From Planctomycetota bacterium (GTDB taxonomy: Bacteria > Planctomycetota > SZUA-567 > H5-PLA8): a stretch of DNA of 64,000 nucleotides. The stretch covers positions 992,001-1,056,000 of the forward strand of contig JAOSKN010000001.1 of NCBI GenBank assembly GCA_027493525.1, read 5' to 3'. The position numbers and the translations under genes were made by a program. Shown here piece after piece: positions 53,703 to 63,766 of this stretch (the stretch's first letter is position 1; each line of letters begins with the position of its first letter). Below the pieces are notes generated by a model. It saw only the letters and a program-made list of their open reading frames with translations. It ran no database searches and was not told the origin of the DNA.

Positions 53703-56700
53703 TTGGCCGAGCCACAGGAACCGGGAACCCCGCAGGATCGCGAGCCGGGTTCGACCTTCGACCCGGCCAACGAGACGCTGGGGCCGCAGAGCGAGCCGGC
53801 GGCCGGAGGGCCTGCCGCGCGCGCCGACGGCACGACGATCCTCCGCCGCAACGCCGGCGCGCGGCTCGACGGGCTGGCGCCGCCGTCCGCGCAGGACACC
53901 ACCGACGGGACGCAGGAGGTGCTGCTCTTCCACAAGGAAGGCCAGGAGGAAACCGGCGCGCGTCCGGCGTCCCGGCGCGGTTCGGTGGCGCGACCCGCGA
54001 AGCCCGCGCCGGCGGCGGGGAAGGCCTTCGGGAGCTACGTGATCGTCGAGGAGGTCAGTCGCGGCAGCTTCGGCGTGGTGTACAAGGCCAAGCAGCGCGG
54101 GCTGGACCGCGTCGTCGCGCTGAAGGTGCTGCTGGCCGGCTCGCACGCCTCGCCGGAGGCGGTGGCGCGTTTTCACCGCGAGGCGCGCGCGGCGGCGCGA
54201 CTGAAGCACCCCTCGATCGTGCCGATCTACGAGATCGGCGAAGCCGACGAGCACCACTTCTTCGCGATGGAGTTCGTCGAGGGCGCGCCGCTCTCGAAGC
54301 ACATCGCCGGGCGGCAAGTCAGCATCGGGCGCGCGCTGGAACTCGCCGAGATCCTGGCCGACGCCGTCCGCGTGGCGCACGAGTCCGGCGTGATCCATCG
54401 CGACATCAAGCCTTCGAACATCATCGTCGACCCTTCGGGCTACCCGCGCATCACCGACTTCGGGCTGGCCAAGCAGGTGGACCTGGACACGCAGTACACG
54501 CAGTCGGGGACGACGCTGGGTACGCCGGCGTACATGCCCCCGGAGCAGGCGCGCGGCGAGGTGGACAAGATCGACGCGCGCAGCGACGTCTACGCGCTGG
54601 GCGCGGTGCTCTACGAGATGCTGACCGGGCAGGCGCCCTACGCCGGGCGTTCGCTGCTTGAAGTCGTGGTGGCGGTGATCAACGAGCCGGTGCGCCCGCC
54701 GCGGCAGCTCAATCCGAAGATCCACCGCGACATCCAGACGATCGTGATGAAGTGCCTGGAGAAGGACCCGGGCAACCGCTACGCCTCGTCCGAGGAGCTG
54801 CGCGACGACATCCGCCGCTTCCGCTCGGGGGAGGCGATCAAGGCGCGGCCGGTGGGGATGCTGCGCGGCGGCCTGCGCGTGATGAAGCGGAACTCCTGGT
54901 TTCTCACCGCCGTGGCCACCGTGCTGGTCGCCGTGGGTTTCTCGGCGGTCGAGATCCGGCGCATGCGCGACAAGGAGGAAAAGACCAGCCAGCAGGTCGC
55001 CAAGCTCGAGGAGAAGCTGAAGGCCAAGCCGCCGTCCTGGAACCGGGTCTGGTGGTATCCGATCCAGCCCGGCGACGAGCTGTGGACCGAGGACGCCGAG
55101 GCGTACAAGGCCGGCTTCGTGCATCCGCAGACGGAGTTCCAGGAGCGCACGGAAGGCGCCAATCCGCGGCGCATCCTGCCGCCGCAGAACCTGGTCAGCC
55201 CGTACACCAAGCTGATCATCGGGGACTTCAAGGCGCGCATCCGCTTCCGGCTCGATCCGGAAGGCATGGGGCACGCGCTGCGCTTCGGCATCCTCAGCCA
55301 CGACAGCGCGATCCCGTACCTCTTCGAAATCCAGCCCGGGCGGCTGGCGATCGTCGCGCCGCTGGGGCTGCACTACGCGGCCAACCGGCCCGGGATGCCC
55401 GCGCCGCTGGAGGTCAAGGCGGAGAAGAGCGGGCCCGAGCTGGTCGCGGGCGAGTACGAACTCCAGATGCTCCGCGACGGGCTGGAACTGCGCTTTCAGT
55501 TGAGCTGGCCCGGCGGGCAAGTGCAGGAGCAGTTGTGCATCTGGGACGTGGGGCTGAGCCACTGGAAGTTCAAGAACGTCGCGCTCACCATCCGCGACCT
55601 GCCCGAGCCCGAGCGCTTCCGCGTGCTGGAGGCCGAGGTCGCCCGCAAGGTCTGGACCGACAAGCTGGACGCCTTCACCCATACCATCGAGAAGTTCCAG
55701 AAGGGCGACTACAACGAGGCCGAGTCGGATCTGAAAATGGTGCTGGAGGAGGTCAAAGATCAGGGCGAGCCCGACGCCCAAGCGGCGGTGAAAGCCGGCT
55801 ACGCGCTCTATTACATGGGCCTGATCCAGGAGATCTGGCATCCCAGCGGCGAGGTCTCGGACGCCTACTACGCGCAGGCGCTGGACCGGCTCAACAAGAG
55901 CCCTGTAAGCGACGAGCTGAACCGGCTGGAGGCGCAACTGCATCTGCGCCGCCTGATCCGCGCGGGTGAAGCGGAAAAATGGGGCGAGGCCCGCAGTTCC
56001 CTGGAACGGCTGCGGCGGATCGAGGGCCGGCTGGCCCAGTTCCGCATAGGCGAGCACGGGCTGGGCGAGCCCTACGGTTGGGAGTTGCAACCCCTGCTGG
56101 GGCACGTCCTGCAACGCAAGGACGAGACCGGCAGCCTCGACCTGGCGCTCAACCTCTTCAAGCTGATGGGGCTCCCGCCGGGTTCGCGGCGCCTGGGCGC
56201 GCGGGCCGGCGAGCTGGGCGCGCTGCTCGTCGAGCGGCAGAGCTACGACCAGCTCATCGCGCTGCATCAGGCCTACCCGGCGGGCGAACTGCGCCAGCCG
56301 TTCGTCGCCGTAGCCACGCGCTACTGCATGCAGGGGCTCTGCCAGGACGCCTACAAGACGCTCAAGTACGCGGTGCAGAACTTCAAAGCCCCGCCGGATA
56401 AGCTGGCGCTGGAACAGGCGGGTTCGGAGCTGCTGGGCGTGGCGCTGGACAACAGCGACTTTGAGATCGCGAAAGCCACGCTCGAGCTGCTGCCGCGACC
56501 GGCGCTGGCTGCGCGGCTGGGGAAGCTGATGGAGAGCGCCGCCGCGCAACTGGCGCAGAAGGAGTCCAAGCCGCTGCTCGATCTGGTCCGGCTCGCCAAA
56601 GGCGCGGTCGCCGAGGCGCCCGGCGAGTCTAAAGCGCTCGCGGCCGGCTGCCGCGCCTACGGGTCGGCGCTGGTCGATGCCGGGCAGCTCTTCTCCGTGC

Positions 56701-57673
56701 GCGCGCTCCACGAACAGTGGCCCGACCCGGGCCTGGCGCCAATCTTCGCCCGCGCGCTCCAGACCCTCGCCGCTTCCGACGACGCCGACGCCTTCGAGAA
56801 GGCCGTCACGCTGCTGGGTTACTGCCGCAACAAGGTGGACCCCGCCAACAAGGAGCTTGCGCGCGCGGCCTTCACGCTGGCCAGCCGCAAGGCCGTCACC
56901 GCCGCCGACGAGCGCTACCTTCAGATCCTGCGCGTGCAGCAGGCCTATCCGGGCGCGGGGCTCGGGGGCTCGCCGGCAACGTGGCCCTGGACCTGCTGCG
57001 GCAAAGCCAATTCCGGCCGGCGCTCCTTTTCGTCGGCAAAGCCTGGTGGTTCTTCCCCGAGGAACGCGGGAAGTTCCAGCAGGTGGCGGTGCAGGCCCTG
57101 GAAGCGCTGGACGGCGAGGGACGCGAGCGCGCTCTGACCGCGATGCAGGAAGCCGTCGCCGAGCAGCTCGTGCAGGATTCCAGCGACGGCCGCGCCTGGC
57201 GCCTGGGCTACGGCGACCTGCTCCTGGCCTGCGGGCGCACGGACCCGGCCATGGCCACCTACCGCGAACTGCGCACGCACCCGGACGCCGAACCGGACCT
57301 GCGCGCGCGCGCCCTGCTGCGTCTCGGCGCCCTGGAAGTGCTCAACCGCCAGACCGGCAATCCCATCGACCTGGGCATGACCCTGGAGAATAACGCCGAA
57401 TTCCCCGAGGAAGCCAACGTCGCCGGGCACTTCCTGGTCAGCAACTACACCGTCCCGCAACTCGACGACGAGATCCGCCGCGTCGGCGGGCCGGCCGTCT
57501 TCTCGGCCTCCGAGTGGGAAATGGTGAAGATCCTCAAACTGGTTGGAGAAGCCCCGCCCGAGCGCGTCGCCGAAGCCGTCCAGGCCCTGGGCAAGGAGTG
57601 CAAAGCCAAGCGAAGCTGGCCGTTCCTGCTCGCGCGGCTCCAGGCGCCGGGAGGAGGGGGAAGCGATCAGTGA
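53703..57673 (+). CDS. Large membrane Ser/Thr protein kinase (frameshifted near C-terminus)
   Basis: About 1,323 residues. A disordered N-terminus (~1-108) precedes a Pkn-type kinase domain (~112-380): VSRGSFGVVYKAKQ, VALKVLLAG (Lys141), VIHRDIKPSNIIV, ITDFGLAKQVD and YMPPEQARG. One transmembrane helix (SWFLTAVATVLVAVGFSAVE, ~397-416) follows. The outer part begins with a DUF1080/LamG-like beta domain (DFKARIRFRLDPEGMG) and continues as helical TPR-like repeats. One extra G in GGGGG (56964-56968) is needed to reach the true end at 57673. TTG start. The stop codon is part of a heptamer array. It probably senses envelope or carbohydrate state. Confidence 0.85.
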
Positions 57674-57795
57674 TCAGTGAACAGTGAACAGTGAACAGTA
57701 GTGGGGGAAGGTATGAGACTCTTGTTAGAGTATAGTGTAGGTCATAGGTCATAGGTCATAGGTCATAGGTCATAGGTCACAGATTACAGAAGTTA
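57665..57795. repeat. Two heptamer arrays (GAACAGT and GGTCATA types)
   Basis: Five units of GATCAGT/GAACAGT at 57665-57699, containing the kinase stop TGA. Then a 40-base unrelated spacer and eight units of GGTCATA type at 57740-57795. Downstream of the kinase and 19 bases before the protease gene. Confidence 0.85.
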
Positions 57796-57814
57796 GAAAG
57801 GACCTCCGCCCTTC

Positions 57815-59176
57815 ATGGCTCGCCGCACGCTGCTCTGGTTCGTGCTCTTCGCGTTTCTTTTCGCGCTCTGGCTGCGCGTGCAGGCGTGGGTGGACCGCGA
57901 CCGCGCGCAGTCGCTGGCGCTGGAGCAGGCGGCATACCGGCAGATCCGGCACCTGATCGACGAGCGCTACGTCGACGACGTGGACGACCGGAAGCTCTTC
58001 TTCGGCGCGCTGGAAGGCATGGCCGCCTCGCTGGACCGGCACACCGCGTTCTGGACGCCCGAACACTACGAACTGGAGAAGAGTTCCACCTCCGGCCACT
58101 TCGGAGGGCTGGGGATCGAGATCAGCATGGACGAGGAGGAGGGGCTGACGATCGTCACCCCGATGCAGGACACGCCGGCCTTCCGCGCCGGTCTGCTTCC
58201 CGACGACCGGATCCGCAAGATCGACGGGCAGGCGACGCAGGGGATGGACCTCAACGAGGCCAGCCGGCTGCTGCGCGGCCCGCCGGAATCGAAGGTGGTC
58301 CTGACGGTGGCGCGCGCCGGCCAGGAGGCGCCTTTCGACGTGGAAGTGCTGCGCGAGGTAATCAAGGTCCGGTCGGTGCAAGAGACCGCGGTGCTGGCAG
58401 CGCCGCGGAGCGTCTCGGCGCGCATTCCCGCCGAGGCCCCGAAGCTCGGCTACGTGCAGGTTGCCGCGTTCCAGGAAGAGACCGCCGCGGACCTCGACCG
58501 CGCGATGGGCGAACTGGAACGGCAGGGCATCCGGGGGCTGATCCTCGATCTGCGGCAGAACCGCGGCGGGCTGCTGACATCCGCGGTGGACGTCTGCGAC
58601 CTCTTTCTCACCGAAGGCACGATCGTGAGCACGCGGGCGCGGGCCGACCGCGAGGGCGCCGACGAAGGCCCCGAAGTCTTCAGCGCGCACGGCGACGGCA
58701 CGCACCCGACCTATCCGCTGGTCGTGCTGATCGACTCGCAAAGCGCCTCGGCCTCCGAGATCGTGGCCGGGTGCCTGAAGGATTCCGGGCGCGCGGTTCT
58801 GGTCGGCGAGAAGTCCTACGGCAAGGGCTCGGTGCAGACGATCATCCCCGTCACGCTCGGGGGGCTCGGCGAGGCCGCGTTGAAGCTCACCACCGGAAAG
58901 TATTACACTCCCTCGGGCGTCTGCATCGACGGGACGGGGATCCTGCCCGACTTCGAAGTGAAATTCGAAAGCGAACAGCTCCGCGGGCTGCTCCTCGCCC
59001 GCCGCCAGCGGCGCCTCGCGCTGAACGACCCCCGCCGCAATGGTTCCCAGGCCGCGCCCGTCCCGCCGCCCAATCCGGAAGGGAAGCCCGACAAGGAGAA
59101 AGAAGAGGCGGAGAAGTTCAACGACACGCAGCTCGAGAAGGCCGTTGAGGTGTTGATCCGGCAGCTTGGGAAATGA
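57815..59176 (+). CDS. S41 C-terminal processing peptidase
   Basis: A 453-residue membrane-anchored protease. An N-terminal helix (TLLWFVLFAFLFALWL) is followed by a PDZ domain (~95-175: GGLGIEISMDEEEGLTIVTP, RAGLLPDDRIRKIDGQ) and the S41 domain: GLILDLRQNRGGLLTSAVDV, VLIDSQSASASEIVAGCLKD (nucleophile Ser) and VGEKSYGKGSVQTIIPV (general-base Lys). C-terminal Lys/Glu-rich tail. CtpA-type proteases trim envelope proteins or peptidoglycan hydrolases. It lies between the large kinase and TsaD; ATG 57815. Confidence 0.93.
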   Translation: MARRTLLWFVLFAFLFALWLRVQAWVDRDRAQSLALEQAAYRQIRHLIDERYVDDVDDRKLFFGALEGMAASLDRHTAFWTPEHYELEKSSTSGHFGGLGIEISMDEEEGLTIVTPMQDTPAFRAGLLPDDRIRKIDGQATQGMDLNEASRLLRGPPESKVVLTVARAGQEAPFDVEVLREVIKVRSVQETAVLAAPRSVSARIPAEAPKLGYVQVAAFQEETAADLDRAMGELERQGIRGLILDLRQNRGGLLTSAVDVCDLFLTEGTIVSTRARADREGADEGPEVFSAHGDGTHPTYPLVVLIDSQSASASEIVAGCLKDSGRAVLVGEKSYGKGSVQTIIPVTLGGLGEAALKLTTGKYYTPSGVCIDGTGILPDFEVKFESEQLRGLLLARRQRRLALNDPRRNGSQAAPVPPPNPEGKPDKEKEEAEKFNDTQLEKAVEVLIRQLGK

Positions 59177-59243
59177 GGCGCGGAACAATAAAACGCAACT
59201 CGCAAAGCGTAAACTTCGGCGCATGGTGTAGGCAGCCCGATTG

Positions 59244-59306
59244 AACCCAGAACCCAGAACCCAGAACCCAGAACCCAGAACCCAGAACCCAGAACCCAGA
59301 ACCCAG
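59244..59306. repeat. Nine perfect heptamers (AACCCAG)
   Basis: Nine uninterrupted copies of AACCCAG, the most perfect array in the window, ending 8 bases before the GTG of tsaD and starting 68 bases after the protease stop. Confidence 0.95.
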
Positions 59307-59314
59307 AGACGCGC

Positions 59315-60369
59315 GTGTTGGTCCTTGGCCTTGAATCTTCCTGCGACGAGACGGCCGCGGCGGTGGTGGAAGACGGCCGCTTGATCCGATCGAACGTCGT
59401 CGCGACGCAGCACGAACTGCACCGCGCGTTCGGCGGCGTCGTGCCGGAAGTCGCGGCGCGCGCGCACGCCGAACGCATCACCGCGCTGGCGGACGAGGCG
59501 CTGGCGCAAGGCGGCTGCGGTCCGGGCGACGTGGACGGGATCGCGGTGGTCAACCGCCCGGGGCTGGTCGGCGCGCTGCTGGTGGGGCTCTCGGCCGCCA
59601 AGGGTCTGGCGCTGGCCTGGGACAAGCCGCTGCTGGGCATCGACCACATCGAGGCGCATGTCTACGCCGCGCACCTGGCGGGCTTCGAGGTCTATCCCAG
59701 CGTCTCGCTGATCGTGAGCGGCGGACATACGTGCCTGTACCGCGTCGAAGCGCCCGGGGTCATGGAACTGCTGGGGCAGACCCGGGACGACGCGGCAGGC
59801 GAGGCCTTCGATAAAGTCGCGAAGCTCCTCGAACTGGGTTACCCCGGCGGGCCGGCGCTTTCGCGCTGCGCCGCGTCGGGGATCCTCGCGCCGTGGACTT
59901 CCCGCGCTGCGGCCCAAACGAGAAACCCGGCGACACGCTCGACTTCAGCTTCTCGGGGCTCAAGACGGCGGTGTATTACCAACTGCAAGGCGGCGCTTCG
60001 CCGCGAGGCCGTCGCGCCGATGTGCCGCGAACGCCCGGCGACGCGGAGAAAGCCGGCATCGCCGCGTCCTTTCAGGAGGCCGCGTGCGAGATCCTGGTCG
60101 AGAAGACCCTCGCGGCCTGCGTGCGCACCGGGATACATGCGGCATCCGTCGGCGGCGGCGTGGCCTGCAACCGGCGCCTGCGCGAGCTCTTCGCCGAACG
60201 CGCCGCCGCGCGGAAGCCGCAGGTGCGCGTCTTCTTCCCGCCGCCGGCGCTTTGCACCGACAACGCCGCGATGACCGCGGGCCTGGCGTATCACCGGCTG
60301 CGCGCGGGGGAACGCGACGCGCTCGACCTTGACGTGGACCCCACGCCGAAGCGGCAGCGGCGGGCGTGA
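59315..60369 (+). CDS. tsaD: tRNA N6-threonylcarbamoyladenosine transferase TsaD (frameshifted)
   Basis: About 351 residues. It transfers threonylcarbamoyl to A37 of ANN-decoding tRNAs with TsaB and TsaE. N-terminal VLVLGLESSCDETAAAVVE, metal ligands in GIDHIEAHVYAAHLAGF (HxxxH), VSGGHTCLYRV, GEAFDKVAKLLELGYPGGP. The frame shifts at GGGG (59878-59881); one extra G restores DPRAVDFPRCGPNEKPGDTL and DFSFSGLKTAVYY through VGGGVACNRRLRELFAE and FPPPALCTDNAAMTAG. GTG start lies directly after a heptamer array. Essential gene in most bacteria, so a true null is unlikely and the shift is probably an error. Confidence 0.9.
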
Positions 60370-60493
60370 GGCCGATTCGACACGGATACAGCAGGGCACG
60401 GAGAAGCAGGATGGGGATGGCGCGCGCTCGAGTGCAAGGTATGCCGCGACCATCGAGGTCTAACGTTAATCGCTTGAATCTTGCGAGGTGAAT

Positions 60494-62689
60494 ATGAGCG
60501 CTTTTCGCGCCTTGTCATTGCTGCTGCTCCTGAACCCCCTGGCCGGGTGCGGCGAGGAACCGGCCGCGCCGGAGCGCGTGACCGCCATCGTCGATAAGCT
60601 CCAGGGCGACAGCTTCGGCGACGGTTATGTCTTCGCGAGCGGATGCAAACTCGCGACGAAAAACGGGCGCATCCCGGTCGAGGACGGCGCGCTCAAGTTC
60701 TCCGTCGAAGGCGCCGGCGGCCATTGGGGCGCGGGGCTGGCGCGGAAGGGCTGGGTGCGCTTCTACCTCGACGACTACGGCCCGACGGGCGTGCTGGAAT
60801 TCCAGGTCCGCGGCGCGGCCGGGGGCGAACGCTTCCGGATCGGCGTGGGCGACTCCGACGTGGACGGCGCCGGCCCCGACAAGGACCTCGGCGGGAGCGT
60901 GCCGATCGCGAAGTACGCGCAAGTCACCAAGGACTGGCAGACGGTCCGCATCCCGATCAAGGACCTCAAGGAGGCCGAACAGGACCTCGACCTGGCCGAC
61001 GGGATGAAAGTGATCCTGGCCAACGACGGCGAGCCCGCGCCGGGAACGTTCTTCCTGAAGGGGATTCGCTTCGTCTCTCACAGTCCCGAGAACACGTACC
61101 TTCCCGTGAAGGTCAACCAACTCGGTTACCGCGCCGCCGGCCCGAAGGTCGCGAAGGTCACGCGCGCGCTGGCGGCGTTCAAGCTCGTGGACGTGAAGTC
61201 CGGCGCAAGCGTCTTCGAGGGCGACGCGAAGCAGGTCGCCGAGCGCGACAAGGCCTCCGGCGACAGCGTCTGGGACTGCGATTTCTCGGCCTTCAAGACG
61301 CCCGGGACGTACCGGCTGGAAGCCGAAGGGATTCCCGGCAGCGAGCCTTTCGCGATCCGCGACGACCTCTTCGATAAGCTCTTCTACGACTCGGCGCGCT
61401 TCTACTACCTGCAGCGCTGCGGCTGCGAGCTGCCCGAGAAGTTCGCGGGCGCGTGGAAGCGCGAAGCCTGCCATCTCGGCGACACGCGGGCCGTCACGCG
61501 CGAAGGGAAGGATCCGCGGGACGTGAGCGGCGGCTGGCACGACGCCGGCGACTGCAACAAGTATCCGCCGTGGGTGCGCTTCCCCATCTTCATGCTCCTC
61601 GACCTGTACGACCTGCGCCGCGAGGCGTTTACCGACAAGCAGTTGAACCTGTCGGAATCGGGCGACGGCGTGCCGGACCTGATCGACCTGGCGCAGTGGG
61701 AACTCGACTGGCTGCTGAAGATGCAGTTCGCCGGCGGCCCGCAGGCCGGCGCGGTCTACGACCGGATCCACGAGAGCGCCGCGCCGAAAGCCCAGCACGC
61801 GCGCTTGCAGGAAGAACGCCGGCTGCTCCCGCCCACCGCCGAGGCCACCGCGGTCTGCGCGGCCTCGTGGGCGCGCGGCGCGCGGACGCTGCGGGCATTC
61901 CCCACGCGCAAGGAGGCCGCCGCCAAGTATCTTGCCGCCGCGGACTTGGCCTTCCAGCGCCTCGCCGCCGACAAGGCCGAGCCGCGCCTGATGCTCACCG
62001 CCGCCGCGAGCCTCTACGAGACCACCGGAGAGGCGAAATACCTGCCCGCGCTGAAGGACGCCTTCGGCCGCTGTTACGGCGAGCTGAAGACCGACCACGA
62101 CCGCAGCGAGAAGTTCATGTGGGCGGCCTACGACTGCTCGGTGATCCAGTTGGCGTGCTCCGAGCGCGAGAGCGACGGGCTGCGCGAGCCGGCGCGCGCG
62201 TGGCTGAAGGCGACGGCCGATCGCGCGCTCGCGGCGGCGCGGCAGGACGCCTACCACGTCCCGCTCTGGAACCTCGATCACTACTGCTGGAGTTCGAGCC
62301 AGAACATCGGCAAGATGGGCTACTATGCGCTGATGACGAACCGCTTCGCGCCAAACGAGGCGTACGCGCGGATGGCCGAGGACGGACTGCATTACCTGCT
62401 GGGCCGCAACGCGCTCGCGCTGAGCCTGGTCTCGGGCTACGGCCGGCGCTTCACCGATGTCTACCATACGATCTACGGCGGCTCGGCGACGGCCTGGCAG
62501 CCGCTGCCGCCGGGAATCATCGGGGGCGGCGTGAACCAGTGGGAGTCGCGCGGCATCTCGGCGTGGCCGGCCAAACACTACCGCTCCGACCCGAACAACT
62601 GGACGCTGACCGAGCCGGCGATCTACTACAACGCGCCGCTGGTCTTCCTGAGCGGCTACTTCGCGATGCTGGCGCCGGGGAAGCCATAG
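60494..62689 (+). CDS. Glycoside hydrolase family 9 lipoprotein (endoglucanase-like)
   Basis: A 731-residue lipoprotein: MSAFRALSLLLLLNPLAGC (lipobox LAGC). Next comes a beta domain (~25-190) and an Ig-like CelD_N domain (LPVKVNQLGYRAAGPKVAKV). The GH9 catalytic (alpha/alpha)6 barrel has VSGGWHDAGDCNKYPPWVRF (Asp nucleophile/base pair near residue 350), ALMTNRFAPNEAY and LTEPAIYYNAPLVFLSGYFA (catalytic Glu in LTEPAI, where DNEVAI is usual). Likely cleaves beta-glucan or a related polysaccharide at the cell surface. ATG 60494; GTG 60488 is possible. Confidence 0.87.
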   Translation: MSAFRALSLLLLLNPLAGCGEEPAAPERVTAIVDKLQGDSFGDGYVFASGCKLATKNGRIPVEDGALKFSVEGAGGHWGAGLARKGWVRFYLDDYGPTGVLEFQVRGAAGGERFRIGVGDSDVDGAGPDKDLGGSVPIAKYAQVTKDWQTVRIPIKDLKEAEQDLDLADGMKVILANDGEPAPGTFFLKGIRFVSHSPENTYLPVKVNQLGYRAAGPKVAKVTRALAAFKLVDVKSGASVFEGDAKQVAERDKASGDSVWDCDFSAFKTPGTYRLEAEGIPGSEPFAIRDDLFDKLFYDSARFYYLQRCGCELPEKFAGAWKREACHLGDTRAVTREGKDPRDVSGGWHDAGDCNKYPPWVRFPIFMLLDLYDLRREAFTDKQLNLSESGDGVPDLIDLAQWELDWLLKMQFAGGPQAGAVYDRIHESAAPKAQHARLQEERRLLPPTAEATAVCAASWARGARTLRAFPTRKEAAAKYLAAADLAFQRLAADKAEPRLMLTAAASLYETTGEAKYLPALKDAFGRCYGELKTDHDRSEKFMWAAYDCSVIQLACSERESDGLREPARAWLKATADRALAAARQDAYHVPLWNLDHYCWSSSQNIGKMGYYALMTNRFAPNEAYARMAEDGLHYLLGRNALALSLVSGYGRRFTDVYHTIYGGSATAWQPLPPGIIGGGVNQWESRGISAWPAKHYRSDPNNWTLTEPAIYYNAPLVFLSGYFAMLAPGKP

Positions 62690-62721
62690 GCGCGCTTCGC
62701 GCGCGCGAGTAGAACCCTTCC

Positions 62722-63678
62722 ATGCGCTTTCTCACGCTGACCCTGCACCCGGCCGTGGACCGGATCGTGGACATCGAGCGCCTGCGCCCCGGCGCGCTGC
62801 TCGACGGGCGGCTTCGAGCGATCGTCCCGGCGGGCAAGGGCGTGAACACGGCGCGCTCGCTGCGCGGGCTGGCCGGGCCGCGCGCGCGAATCGAAGCCGC
62901 GGCGTGGCTGGGGCGCGGCGAGGTCGCCTTCGCGGCGCTTGCTCTGCGCGCCGAGAAGATCGCCCTGCGCGCCTGCCCCCGCGAGGCGCTCACGCGCGTC
63001 TGCACGACCTACCTCGAACGCGACGGGCGCGAGACGCACATCAAGGAGCGCATGGTCCCGCCGACGCGCGCGGAGGCCGCGGCGCTGGTCCGCTTCGCCG
63101 CGCGGCTGCCCTTGGTCGGCGCGTGCATGGCCGTCTGCGGCTCGGCCCCGCCCGGCACGGACGCGAAGACGCTCCGCGCGGTCTTGCAGGCCCTGCGCGC
63201 GCGCGCGGGCTGGCTGATGGCCGACACCAACGGCGCGTTCCTGGAGGCCGCCGCTCGCGCGGGGCTTGACGGGCTAAAGGGCAACGCCAAGGAGATCGGC
63301 GCGTGGCTGAAGCTGCGCAGCGCGTTCGATCCGGCGCGCGCGGCGGACGTGAAGCGGCTGCGTGCGGCCATGCGCCAGCGCGGCGGGCCGCGATGCGTGC
63401 TCGTCACGCTCGGCGCGGCCGGCGCGGCGCTGGCGTCGCGCGATCGACTCTGGACCGCGAAGCCGCCGGCGCTCGGCGGGCGCAAGCCGGCCTCCGCGAC
63501 GGGCTGCGGCGACGCGGCGACGGCGGGATGGCTCTGGGCGGTGGCTCACGGCGAGGACCCCGCCGGCGCGCTGGCCTGGGCGGTGGCCTGCGGCACGGCG
63601 AAGCTTGCGAGCGCCGATCCGGGCGGACTGGACGGCAGACTGGCCCGCAGGTTACGGGAAAAGGTCAGGTGCCTGTAG
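62722..63678 (+). CDS. PfkB-family sugar kinase (1-phosphofructokinase-like)
   Basis: A 318-residue PfkB kinase: FLTLTLHPAVDRIVDIERLR, AGKGVNTARSLRGLAGP, LMADTNGAFLEAAARAGL, KGNAKEIGAWLKL and SATGCGDAATAGWLWAVAHG with the catalytic Asp in GCGD. It resembles 1-phosphofructokinase/tagatose-6-phosphate kinase, using ATP on a furanose phosphate. Cytoplasmic. It lies 32 bases after the GH9 gene, maybe co-transcribed, linking glucan breakdown to sugar phosphorylation (inference). The stop TAG falls in the first unit of a heptamer array. Confidence 0.87.
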   Translation: MRFLTLTLHPAVDRIVDIERLRPGALLDGRLRAIVPAGKGVNTARSLRGLAGPRARIEAAAWLGRGEVAFAALALRAEKIALRACPREALTRVCTTYLERDGRETHIKERMVPPTRAEAAALVRFAARLPLVGACMAVCGSAPPGTDAKTLRAVLQALRARAGWLMADTNGAFLEAAARAGLDGLKGNAKEIGAWLKLRSAFDPARAADVKRLRAAMRQRGGPRCVLVTLGAAGAALASRDRLWTAKPPALGGRKPASATGCGDAATAGWLWAVAHGEDPAGALAWAVACGTAKLASADPGGLDGRLARRLREKVRCL

Positions 63679-63702
63679 TCTGTGATCTGTAATCTGTAAA
63701 CG
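63675..63702. repeat. Short heptamer array (GTAATCT type)
   Basis: Four 7-base units (GTAGTCT, GTGATCT, GTAATCT, GTAAACG) containing the stop codon of the sugar kinase. Confidence 0.65.
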
Positions 63703-63766
63703 GCCAAGTGTCAGCAACCCCTAGTCACTTGGGGTCAGCAAAACTGTCATCGGGAAGCCGTTCGGG

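Noticed and set aside
53394..56711. 1105-residue open frame on the minus strand
   Set aside because: It lies opposite the kinase gene, which has clear domains. The product is Arg/Leu/Gln-rich without motifs; long antisense frames are usual in DNA of this G+C.
59244..59306. Iteron-type replication origin
   Set aside because: Nine 7-base direct repeats resemble iterons, but there is no rep or dnaA gene and similar arrays of other sequence occur throughout.
57770..59917. 715-residue minus-strand frame
   Set aside because: Antisense across the protease, a heptamer array and tsaD; its repetitive part (GSGFWVL) is the reverse of AACCCAG units.
60515..62578. 687-residue minus-strand frame
   Set aside because: Antisense to the GH9 gene; composition is that of a shadow frame.
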